NCBI GenBank assembly: GCA_934462925.1
Contig: CAKSIT010000026.1
Span: forward strand, 1-21,897
Direction: 5' to 3'
Source of the DNA: an uncultured Oscillospiraceae bacterium
Lineage (GTDB): Bacteria > Bacillota > Clostridia > Oscillospirales > Ruminococcaceae
Length of the DNA: 21,897 nt
Shown here: positions 5,968 through 12,995 of the stretch, piece by piece
Position numbering within the stretch: the first letter of the stretch is position 1
Layout of the letters: every line of letters starts with the position of its first letter
Notes under the pieces: model-generated
What the model was told of the DNA's origin: nothing
Databases searched by the model: none
What the model saw: the letters and a program-made list of their open reading frames with translations, nothing else
Made by a program: the position numbers and the translations under genes

Positions 5968-7140
5968 ATGGCACTAATTGATGTGGTAGAATGGGCGCCG
6001 CAAAACAACGCGGAATTTGCACACCGTCACCCGCACAACAACCTGAGTACGGGTACACAGCTCATCGTGCGCGAGTCGCAGGAAGCTGTATTCTTCTCAA
6101 GGGGACAGATACTCGGTAAGTTCGGGCCGGGGTCGCATACTCTTTCTACGCAGAACCTTCCCCTGCTGAGAAATCTCTTTGGCATTCCGTTTGGCGGAAA
6201 GAACCCCTTTACCGCCGAGGTGTGGTTCGTAAACAAGACAGCCCCGCTCAACATCGACTGGGAAACCACCACCATGAGATACATGGACCCCGACTACGGG
6301 CAGATGCTCCCGCTTATCGCAAAGGGGCGCTACGGTCTTAAGGTAATGGACGCGGAAAGATTCCTCATAAACCTTGTCGGCACAAAGGTCTCCTTTACGG
6401 CGCAGGAGCTTACCGACCACTTCAAGGGCGCTATGATTGCCAAGACAAATTCGTCCATAATTGCCTTTATGAGCGCCAACCGCGTTGGTATAAACAGCAT
6501 TGCAATGCACCTCGACGACCTCTCAAAGTTCATTAAGCAGCCCATGTCCGAGTTCTGGGAGACTTACGGTTTCGAGCTTGCAGGCTTCTACATCACCGAG
6601 GTGAACCTTGACACATCCTCCCCCGAGGGCAGAAAGATATCCGAGGCAATGTCCGACCGCTCCGCGCAGGCTATCGCGGGCTACACATGGCAGCAAAAGC
6701 AGTCGTTCGACGTTGCGGGAAAGGCCGTAAACAACAACTCCTCCATGGGCATACTGGGCGTTGCCATGATGACGGGCGCGTTCGCAGGGGGCAACTCCGC
6801 AGGCGGCGTAATGCAAACCCCTCCGCAGAACCAGTACGCGTTCGGCCAGCAGGCGCAGAGCTTCGGCGCGCCCGCGCAGGGGATTACGCGCAAGGAGGTC
6901 TTCTGCTCAAACTGCAGCAAAAAGTTCTCGGCGGACTCCGCGTTCTGCCCGCACTGCGGCAACAGGTACAACCCCTGCCCCATGTGCGGCGCAGACAACT
7001 CGCCAAAGGCGACAAGGTGCGTTACGTGCGGGTCAATGCTCGCGTCGGGCGCGCCCGCCGACAATATCTGCTCCAAATGCCACAACCCCGTACAGTTCGG
7101 TCAGAAGTTCTGCCCGATATGCGGAAACAAGCTTATGTGA
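5968..7140 (+). CDS. SPFH/band-7 protein with three C-terminal zinc ribbons (YdjI-like)
   Basis: The start at 5968 follows AAAGGAGG; an in-frame ATG at 5902 has no such site. The 390-residue product opens with MALIDVVEW and contains an SPFH region at about 25-240. This carries the family-typical LIVRESQEAVFFSRGQIL and FGPGSHTLST segments and resembles B. subtilis YdjI (often annotated as virion core protein-like). A Gly/Gln-rich linker (255-308) leads to three four-cysteine zinc ribbons: C313/C316/C327/C330, C337/C340/C351/C354 and C368/C371/C382/C385. There is no membrane span, so it should bind the membrane peripherally or through a partner. SPFH proteins oligomerise into membrane-associated rings or microdomains. 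As first gene of the six-gene operon it is the likely organiser. Confidence 0.85.
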   Translation: MALIDVVEWAPQNNAEFAHRHPHNNLSTGTQLIVRESQEAVFFSRGQILGKFGPGSHTLSTQNLPLLRNLFGIPFGGKNPFTAEVWFVNKTAPLNIDWETTTMRYMDPDYGQMLPLIAKGRYGLKVMDAERFLINLVGTKVSFTAQELTDHFKGAMIAKTNSSIIAFMSANRVGINSIAMHLDDLSKFIKQPMSEFWETYGFELAGFYITEVNLDTSSPEGRKISEAMSDRSAQAIAGYTWQQKQSFDVAGKAVNNNSSMGILGVAMMTGAFAGGNSAGGVMQTPPQNQYAFGQQAQSFGAPAQGITRKEVFCSNCSKKFSADSAFCPHCGNRYNPCPMCGADNSPKATRCVTCGSMLASGAPADNICSKCHNPVQFGQKFCPICGNKLM

Positions 7141-7153
7141 CGTGGGGGGCGCT

Positions 7154-7864
7154 ATGAATAAACAGGGTATTTCAATTGCAGGACTTATCGTATTTATTTT
7201 CGGCGCATTGGTACTCGCTGCGGCGTTTGCGCTGCTCGCGCCGCTGTTTTTATTCGCGCAGGCGAAATACTGTTTTGCGTGCATAAGCGTTTCTACGGCG
7301 TATATAATGTATTTTCTCCCTGTGTTCGCAGGGGGAATACGCGGCAGCTTCGCAAACCTTGCGGTAAGCGGGACGTTATACTACCGCGCCGTTGCGGCGT
7401 ATACCGCGCTTACCGTTGCGAACGTCGTACTTGCGTTTTTTGTGCTTCCGCTGCCGCTGTCTGTCGTTATTCAGGGCGTGGGGCTGTTCATTCTTTTAAT
7501 AAGAATATGCGCCGCGCTTTTCACAAAGGAACACATAAACGCCGCAGAGCGCAGCGAGGAAGCGACAAGAGCGCTCGTTACGGAGCTGCGCGGCAAGGCG
7601 GGCAGTCTTACCGCGATAACCGCCGCGCTTGACAGGACAAACCCGCTGCGTGTACGCGCGGAGCGCCTTGCGGAAAATATGCGCTACCTCTCCCCCGCTA
7701 CAAGCGCTCAGGCGCACGAGCTTGAACGCAGGCTCGCGACCATTCTCGACACCATTCTCATGGACGGCGCGCTGCGTGCGGATAACGCCGCCGCAAACGC
7801 GTCGCTTATGAAAAAATTCGACGATTTTGACGCGGTTTACAGAGAACGCAAGAGTATTCGCTAA
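7154..7864 (+). CDS. Four-helix membrane protein of the SPFH operon
   Basis: The ATG at 7154 is preferred over the GTG at 7142 because a G-rich ribosome site (7144-7149) lies just before it. The 236-residue product has hydrophobic segments at about 7-34, 41-63, 78-100 and 101-123, followed by a soluble C-terminal half (125-236). That half is rich in Ala, Arg and Glu and is predicted helical. I recognise no enzyme motif or named family. The gap to the SPFH gene is 13 bases and to the next gene 17 bases. Its position suggests that it is the membrane anchor for the SPFH protein, with the C-terminal half in the cytoplasm as the docking surface (inference). Confidence 0.72.
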   Translation: MNKQGISIAGLIVFIFGALVLAAAFALLAPLFLFAQAKYCFACISVSTAYIMYFLPVFAGGIRGSFANLAVSGTLYYRAVAAYTALTVANVVLAFFVLPLPLSVVIQGVGLFILLIRICAALFTKEHINAAERSEEATRALVTELRGKAGSLTAITAALDRTNPLRVRAERLAENMRYLSPATSAQAHELERRLATILDTILMDGALRADNAAANASLMKKFDDFDAVYRERKSIR

Positions 7865-7881
7865 GAAAAAGGAGCAACGAC

Positions 7882-9912
7882 ATGACGGGAAAGATTTTTA
7901 ACGGCTCATCAAACATTTATCAGGACCAGGCGAAAATCCTTTTTGACTATTACAAGTCGGCAGCGGAAACCATCGTCGCAGCCGAAATGGAGGAGGAGCA
8001 GAACAGGCGCGACCTCGTAATGCAGCGCGACTGGATGCTCGCCGAGCGCGACAGGACAAAGAAGCTCTCGACAATCATGTTCATACTCTCCATTCTCATC
8101 GTTCCTATTGTAATAGGGCTTATACAGCTCTCCAAAAGCAAAAAGTTCCGGCAGGAGGCCGACCGCTTCGACGCAATGATAGCCGAGAGCGACGAGCGCT
8201 ACCGCAATATCCGCAGGGAGTACAGAGTGGACAAGATAGGCGTGGTGTACGTTCCCGTGGCGACAAAAGTGCCGTTTGAGGACAAGAGCATAGTCCTCGA
8301 CCACACGGGCGCAGTCGCTGAAACGGACTTTAACCTGAACGTACTCAACCAGCCCGACGACTTTCAGGAATCAGTGCAGCAGCTGTCCGAAATGCTTGAC
8401 AAGCTGCCCGTTGTTGAAAACAACAGCATTGCTGAAAGCGTAAACACCGCAGATTACTCAACGTCCATACAGAACGTCACGCTCTACGACTACATGGGTA
8501 CGATAGACCGACAGGTAAGAAACATCAGCTATCTCTTAGGCGACAGCAGCAACGCTTCGGTAAGGATACCCGTAGTAGACCCCGCGGGCAGCAACGCTCA
8601 GTACCTGCGCGATTTTTCCACCACCGACACGGGTTCGCACAACGTTGTAAAGGTGTTCGACGTGAACTTTGACGAGCGCCTCGAGAAGTTCGCCTCGCTC
8701 AACGCCCTTAAGGACCAGATAAAAACCACGGGCGACGCGGACAGCAACGAGTACATAAAGCGCCTTATGAGAAGGCTCGCGGACTCCGTGCAGCTCCTCA
8801 CCAAAACAAAGCTCTCCTCGCAGAGCAGGCTCGTAAGCTACACCTCGTCCATATTCGACCTTGTTCTCAAGGCGGGCTACACGCAGTACTCCCCCGCGCT
8901 CGAGGCGGAGGAGATAGAGCGTGCGCGCGCGGAAAACCTGTTCGACTATCACACCGCCGTAAACGACTACGTTCCGTTCTCGCTTAAAGCAAGCTCCGAG
9001 GTCAAGTACGAGCTGTTTTCGGGCAGCTGGATAGCCGAGGACGGCTCGAGAACCTCAATGCCGTTCGGTCTGCACCAGATAGACGAGGAGATTTTCATGC
9101 CCGTTATCGCGGCGCTCATGGAAGAAAACCGCGTTGAGAGAATGAAAATCTACAACAATATCGACGACCAAAAGAGAATGTATGTAGACAGGTGGAAGGC
9201 CGAGATAGGCAACTACTTCAGAGACAACCGCAAGGCTGCGGACGACCTTATCACGCATATGCGCGAAACCTACGCGGACTACATGAACGCGTTCAATATG
9301 TACCGGTCCCTGCTTAAGACAAGCGATTCCATGAACGCGGGGCAGAGCCTGTCCGACAAGATATCGGGCAGCGAGGTAAAGGAGCTGGACGCGCAGGCGG
9401 AGATGATAGAGGGCTTCGAGGTGCAGGCTTCTGCGTGCAACAAGCAGCAGGAGGAGTTCGCGGACTTTATGGACAGGATAAACGAGAGCATAGACGAAAG
9501 CACGAAGCAGTTTGAGTTTATCGAGTATTTCGAGGGGTCGCTGAGAGATTCCATGGCGCACGATACCGCTATAGCGTTCTCAGGGGTAAACTCGCTTGAC
9601 CCGCGCCGCAGAAGCCTTGTCGGCGTAAGTCCGCTTGTCGCAAACAACGCCGAGCTTCTCCCCGAGCCTGTGATAAGCCCCGACGTGTTCGACAACATAC
9701 AGACCGACCTTGTGCAGAAAGTCAACAGCAGCATAGGCAAGCCTTATTCTGTAAAACTCGGAAAGCCCGAGAACGCGCCGCAGGCTTCAGAAGCAGGCGC
9801 AGCGCAGCCCGTTATGGCACAAACCGCGCCCGAGTCAAACGGCGCGCCCGCAGCTCAGGCAGGCGCAGCGCCCGACGGCTCACCCCGTAATGAAAGCGAG
9901 GTTTACGAATAA
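7882..9912 (+). CDS. Large single-pass coiled-coil protein of the SPFH operon
   Basis: The 676-residue protein has a helical, charged N-terminus (about 15-62), one clear membrane segment (63-83, LSTIMFILSILIVPIVIGLI), and a second charged helix (84-115). A long mixed and helical body follows to about 600, with Glu/Arg/Lys-rich stretches around 400-560. It ends in an Ala/Pro/Gln-rich disordered tail (about 625-676). No signal peptide, enzyme motif or known domain is recognised. AAAAAGGAG precedes the ATG at 7882. Its TAA overlaps the next ATG by one base (TAATG at 9910-9914), indicating coupled translation. The charge around the helix (KK before, KSKK after) does not settle which side the large domain occupies. 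Confidence 0.7.
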   Translation: MTGKIFNGSSNIYQDQAKILFDYYKSAAETIVAAEMEEEQNRRDLVMQRDWMLAERDRTKKLSTIMFILSILIVPIVIGLIQLSKSKKFRQEADRFDAMIAESDERYRNIRREYRVDKIGVVYVPVATKVPFEDKSIVLDHTGAVAETDFNLNVLNQPDDFQESVQQLSEMLDKLPVVENNSIAESVNTADYSTSIQNVTLYDYMGTIDRQVRNISYLLGDSSNASVRIPVVDPAGSNAQYLRDFSTTDTGSHNVVKVFDVNFDERLEKFASLNALKDQIKTTGDADSNEYIKRLMRRLADSVQLLTKTKLSSQSRLVSYTSSIFDLVLKAGYTQYSPALEAEEIERARAENLFDYHTAVNDYVPFSLKASSEVKYELFSGSWIAEDGSRTSMPFGLHQIDEEIFMPVIAALMEENRVERMKIYNNIDDQKRMYVDRWKAEIGNYFRDNRKAADDLITHMRETYADYMNAFNMYRSLLKTSDSMNAGQSLSDKISGSEVKELDAQAEMIEGFEVQASACNKQQEEFADFMDRINESIDESTKQFEFIEYFEGSLRDSMAHDTAIAFSGVNSLDPRRRSLVGVSPLVANNAELLPEPVISPDVFDNIQTDLVQKVNSSIGKPYSVKLGKPENAPQASEAGAAQPVMAQTAPESNGAPAAQAGAAPDGSPRNESEVYE

Positions 9913-10817
9913 TGGCTGACTTCAATTTCGTTGTTGATACAAACCCGATGGCAGACTCCATTTCGAGCGTTTCCAACCATGTTACGGCGACGACGACGGC
10001 TGTCGTTGCAATGCAGGCGGCGGTTATCGCCTCCGAAAAGCAGTCGGCTAACAGGATATGCCAGAACGTGGACAAGGGCTTTTACAGCCTTATACGCTCC
10101 CAGCTTACTATGAAGCTCTCCGACGCCTACACAGAAATGCAGGCGAAGCTCGCGCTGCTCACCGAGTACAGCAAAACGCTGCAGAAAACGCAATCGCGCA
10201 TGGAGAGCGATTATTTCCGCGTAAGGCGGCAGTATCAGCAGATATTCAAAGGACTCGACAAGGCGCTCTCCACCCGCGTTTCGCAGCTCGACAAGGACGC
10301 CGTGGGCATTGCGGACGCAAGGAAGAAAATGATACTCGGTATGTTCGAGCGCCATGTTCCCGAAACGCTCGTAACGTCTGCGGAGGTGGACTCCTCGAAC
10401 CAGCAGATAGCGACAGCAAGAATAAAGGACAAGACGGGGCGCTCGCTTGACAATCTCGCGGGCAAGGTCGCGGAAAACCGGTCTTACCGCCGGCTTATGG
10501 ACGCCATGCTCGACAAGAACACCTCTGAAACCGTTCAGCAGGAGTATATCCCCGTGGTGTTTTCTTCCAAGCAAAGCTCTGTCGTTACCGACTCGTACGT
10601 AATGACGCTTAATTTTCCCGAATACCTCCCCGAGCAGATAAGCAGCAACATATCCCTAAACATTCTCAGCCGCGAGGAGCTTTTCGCAAACGACGGCAAA
10701 ACGGATTTCGAGAAAAAGACAGTTTCCGAGGAGTTTCAGGCGCTTGTCGCTTCCTCAGGGCTTGACGGGAGAGTTACCGAGCAGATAATGCGCCTGTTCC
10801 GCGAAGGAGGCTGCTGA
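9912..10817 (+). CDS. Helical paralog A of the SPFH operon
   Basis: The 301-residue protein is mostly helical, with no membrane segment or signal. It starts with a short VVDTNP segment and an Ala-rich helix (28-45), then GFYSLIR (56-62). A long coiled-coil-like stretch follows (66-140), including LTEYSK and FKGLDKALSTRVSQLD. A later block, YRRLMDAML...QQEYIPVVF (192-217), precedes a C-terminal tail. The next gene encodes a clear paralog with the same landmarks in the same order. Both junctions overlap by one base (TAATG upstream, TGATG at 10815-10819), so subunits are probably made in fixed ratio. No known family is recognised. A structural, heteromeric role with paralog B is the simplest reading. 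Confidence 0.68.
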   Translation: MADFNFVVDTNPMADSISSVSNHVTATTTAVVAMQAAVIASEKQSANRICQNVDKGFYSLIRSQLTMKLSDAYTEMQAKLALLTEYSKTLQKTQSRMESDYFRVRRQYQQIFKGLDKALSTRVSQLDKDAVGIADARKKMILGMFERHVPETLVTSAEVDSSNQQIATARIKDKTGRSLDNLAGKVAENRSYRRLMDAMLDKNTSETVQQEYIPVVFSSKQSSVVTDSYVMTLNFPEYLPEQISSNISLNILSREELFANDGKTDFEKKTVSEEFQALVASSGLDGRVTEQIMRLFREGGC

Positions 10818-11884
10818 TGAGTTACACAAGAAGCTATTCCTCCTCTGTCAGCATAAGCGGCTCTGTAACGGTAAACTACCCCGCAAGCGAGCATGGCGGC
10901 TCTGTAACCGTGCCTTACAGGGATACCGTCCCCGTAGATATCAACGTCACGGTGGACACCACGCCGTTCGACGCCAGCGTTAGCAGCGCGAACCTCAGCG
11001 TAGACGGCCTTACAGCCTCCGTTGCAGCCATGAACGCCGCAAACTGCGCCGCTATCGCACAAAGCGCAAAGCAGGTATCTGACAGCATTATAAACGGCTT
11101 TTACGGGCTTATCCGCAATGACATCACCACAAAAAAGAGCGAAACCAAAACTGTCATTCAGACCAAGACCGCACTGCTTCTCGAGCATTCCAAGGCTATG
11201 GGAGAAAAGCACACCAGAATGCTTGCGGACTTCGAGCGCGAAAAAGCAAAGTACGGCATGGTGTTTTCCGAGCTTGACAAGGAGCTTGAAAGGCGCGTGA
11301 CCGAGCTTGACAGGGCGGCATTCAGGCTCAGCAGAAAGGTAAGGGGCGACGTTGTCGTAAAGCCCTATCTCACCGTTGCAGCAGACGCCGCAGACCGCCT
11401 GAGCGCAGGCGGCGCAGACGGCGCAGGCAGCAATATCGCCGTGGCAAGCCTGCGGCAGAAGGTTTCCGCAGTACTTCACAATCTCAACGAGTCGCTGCGC
11501 AGCAACCTGCTTTACCGCCACATGATGCGCAACTCCCTGTGGAACAGGAGCGTTGACGAAAAAATGCAGCAGGACTATGTTCCCGCCGCGTACTGCATTC
11601 ACGAGGATATCTCCTCCCCGCAGTACGTGTGCAGCTGCTACACCTCTGACAGCGCCGCAAAGCAGGACATTCTCGCAAAGGTAAGCTCATACGCCTGCAC
11701 AAGCTCCGCAGGCGAATCAAGGGCGATACCCGAGGAGGAGCAAAAGCTTATCGAGCAGGCGTTTTCAAACATTGTTCAAGACAGCTATATGAGCAAAATC
11801 GACCGCACCGAGTACGAGGAGCGCGTATTCTCCGAGATATACAGGCTGTGGAAAACGGACTATCCGCGGCTTAAACAGATATAA
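10817..11884 (+). CDS. Helical paralog B of the SPFH operon, with beta-rich N-terminus
   Basis: The 355-residue protein repeats the architecture of the gene before it. The landmarks are VDTTPF (46-51), an Ala-rich helix (66-85), GFYGLIR (94-100), a coiled-coil-like stretch (104-172, with LLEHSKAM and FSELDKELERRVTELD), and YRHMMRNSL...QQDYVPAAY (233-259). It differs in carrying about 45 extra N-terminal residues rich in Ser, Val and Thr, likely beta strands, and several cysteines (C260, C272, C274, C294) absent from paralog A. AAGGAGG lies just before the ATG, inside the end of the previous gene. No catalytic motif is visible. The pair looks like an ancient tandem duplication whose copies have diverged for different partners. 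Confidence 0.68.
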   Translation: MSYTRSYSSSVSISGSVTVNYPASEHGGSVTVPYRDTVPVDINVTVDTTPFDASVSSANLSVDGLTASVAAMNAANCAAIAQSAKQVSDSIINGFYGLIRNDITTKKSETKTVIQTKTALLLEHSKAMGEKHTRMLADFEREKAKYGMVFSELDKELERRVTELDRAAFRLSRKVRGDVVVKPYLTVAADAADRLSAGGADGAGSNIAVASLRQKVSAVLHNLNESLRSNLLYRHMMRNSLWNRSVDEKMQQDYVPAAYCIHEDISSPQYVCSCYTSDSAAKQDILAKVSSYACTSSAGESRAIPEEEQKLIEQAFSNIVQDSYMSKIDRTEYEERVFSEIYRLWKTDYPRLKQI

Positions 11885-11905
11885 CGAACGATTCAGGAGG
11901 AGCAG

Positions 11906-12886
11906 ATGGAAACATTACGTGAGATAAGATTTGACGACAACGACATTTTCCTTAAAGATAATATCGTAAAAACAAGCATACTTCCGCAGGCCGCAAAGGA
12001 CCTCAAGCGCAACATCAAGATACAGTCGAACACGTTCTTCGAGGGCGGCGTTTTCGGCAATAACATCGAAATACTCGACGGCGGCAGCGTGTTCAAGGGC
12101 GCGGTATTTGCGAACACCGAGCTTCATATAAGCACGTCTATGGCGGGCAAGATACAGTTCAACAAGGCTGTGGCAAGCGCTGAGAGCATTGCGGCGCTTG
12201 TAACGTCGGGCAAGGTTATTTTCGGCTCGGACGTCAACGCTCCGTCTGTACGCCTTAAAAACTGCTACGTTGGCGGCAGCGTTTTCGGCAACGAGGTTTA
12301 CCTTGAAAACTGCGTTGTACTCGGCGGCGTTTTCGCCACGAAAAGTATAAGCATAACTAACTGCGTGTTCGGCACGTTCAATGCGCCAAGCGTGGAGCTT
12401 TCGGGCGTGAACTATATGCTCTACCCCGCCGCGTTCTCTGTTGAGCCGCTGCAGTTCCTGCCGCAGACGGAGCTATACAACATCTCCATGGCTCACCTCG
12501 GCGCGCTTTTCAAGGGCGACCCGCAGGGCGAGAACACGGGCAAAATCCGCATGGATATCGAGGACGACCACCAGCGCACCGTGCTGCTTGACAACGCGGA
12601 CGGCTCTACCACCACGGTAAACAGCTATTCGGTTTCGGGCAGACTTCTTGTAGCGGACCTTATAGACTTTGAAAAGCTTGAGAATCACTTCCTTATAGGC
12701 GCGGGCGCGCTCAACAGCCAGATACTCAAGGTTTACTCACTCACTAAGGCGGACGGCGAAAAGTCCGAAGCGCTTACAGTAGACAACATCTCGGACTTCT
12801 TCTTCAAAATCATTTCGAGCGAGATTCAGATACAGGATATTTCGGGCGAGATTAGCTTTAACGACCTTAAAAAGGCGTTTGAGTAA
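11906..12886 (+). CDS. Bactofilin-like beta-repeat protein of the SPFH operon
   Basis: The 326-residue protein has an N-terminal repeat region (about 38-170) of short hydrophobic/Gly turns. Units include GGVFGNNIEI (47-56), GAVFANTELHI (65-75), VIFGSDVNAPSVRLKNC (104-120), GGSVFGNEVYLENC (123-136), GGVFATKSISITNC (140-153) and FGTFNAPSVELSG (155-167). The spacing and G-V-F / I-x-I alternation fit a beta-solenoid like that of bactofilins, which form cytoskeletal filaments. The match to that family is by pattern only. The C-terminal half (172-326) is a separate mixed domain that I do not recognise. There is no signal or membrane segment. AGGAGG precedes the ATG by six bases. It is the last gene of the operon, before a bidirectional hairpin. 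Confidence 0.68.
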   Translation: METLREIRFDDNDIFLKDNIVKTSILPQAAKDLKRNIKIQSNTFFEGGVFGNNIEILDGGSVFKGAVFANTELHISTSMAGKIQFNKAVASAESIAALVTSGKVIFGSDVNAPSVRLKNCYVGGSVFGNEVYLENCVVLGGVFATKSISITNCVFGTFNAPSVELSGVNYMLYPAAFSVEPLQFLPQTELYNISMAHLGALFKGDPQGENTGKIRMDIEDDHQRTVLLDNADGSTTTVNSYSVSGRLLVADLIDFEKLENHFLIGAGALNSQILKVYSLTKADGEKSEALTVDNISDFFFKIISSEIQIQDISGEISFNDLKKAFE

Positions 12887-12908
12887 GGGCGACATTCACA
12901 CAAAAATA

Positions 12909-12929
12909 CGGCAGCCACAACGGCTGCCG
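12909..12929. terminator. Bidirectional terminator between convergent operons
   Basis: CGGCAGCC (12909-12916) pairs perfectly with GGCTGCCG (12922-12929) across a five-base loop. On the minus strand it is followed by TATTTTTG, a good terminator for mutS2. On the plus strand CTTCTATTA follows, which is weaker but sits directly after the SPFH operon. Confidence 0.8.
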
Positions 12930-12995
12930 CTTCTATTATAATAGGGGATTATCGCAAGGCAGGCACGGACGCCGCGAAGCCAAGCTTACACGTTC

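Noticed and set aside
10736..11602. Long minus-strand open frame across the paralog genes
   Set aside because: It is opposite two clearly homologous coding regions, and its Cys/Val/His-rich composition looks like an antisense shadow.
9912..11884. PspA/Vipp1-like identity for the helical paralogs
   Set aside because: They are helical and neighbour an SPFH gene, but they lack the recognisable PspA N-terminal amphipathic helix and repeat pattern, and have conserved blocks of their own.
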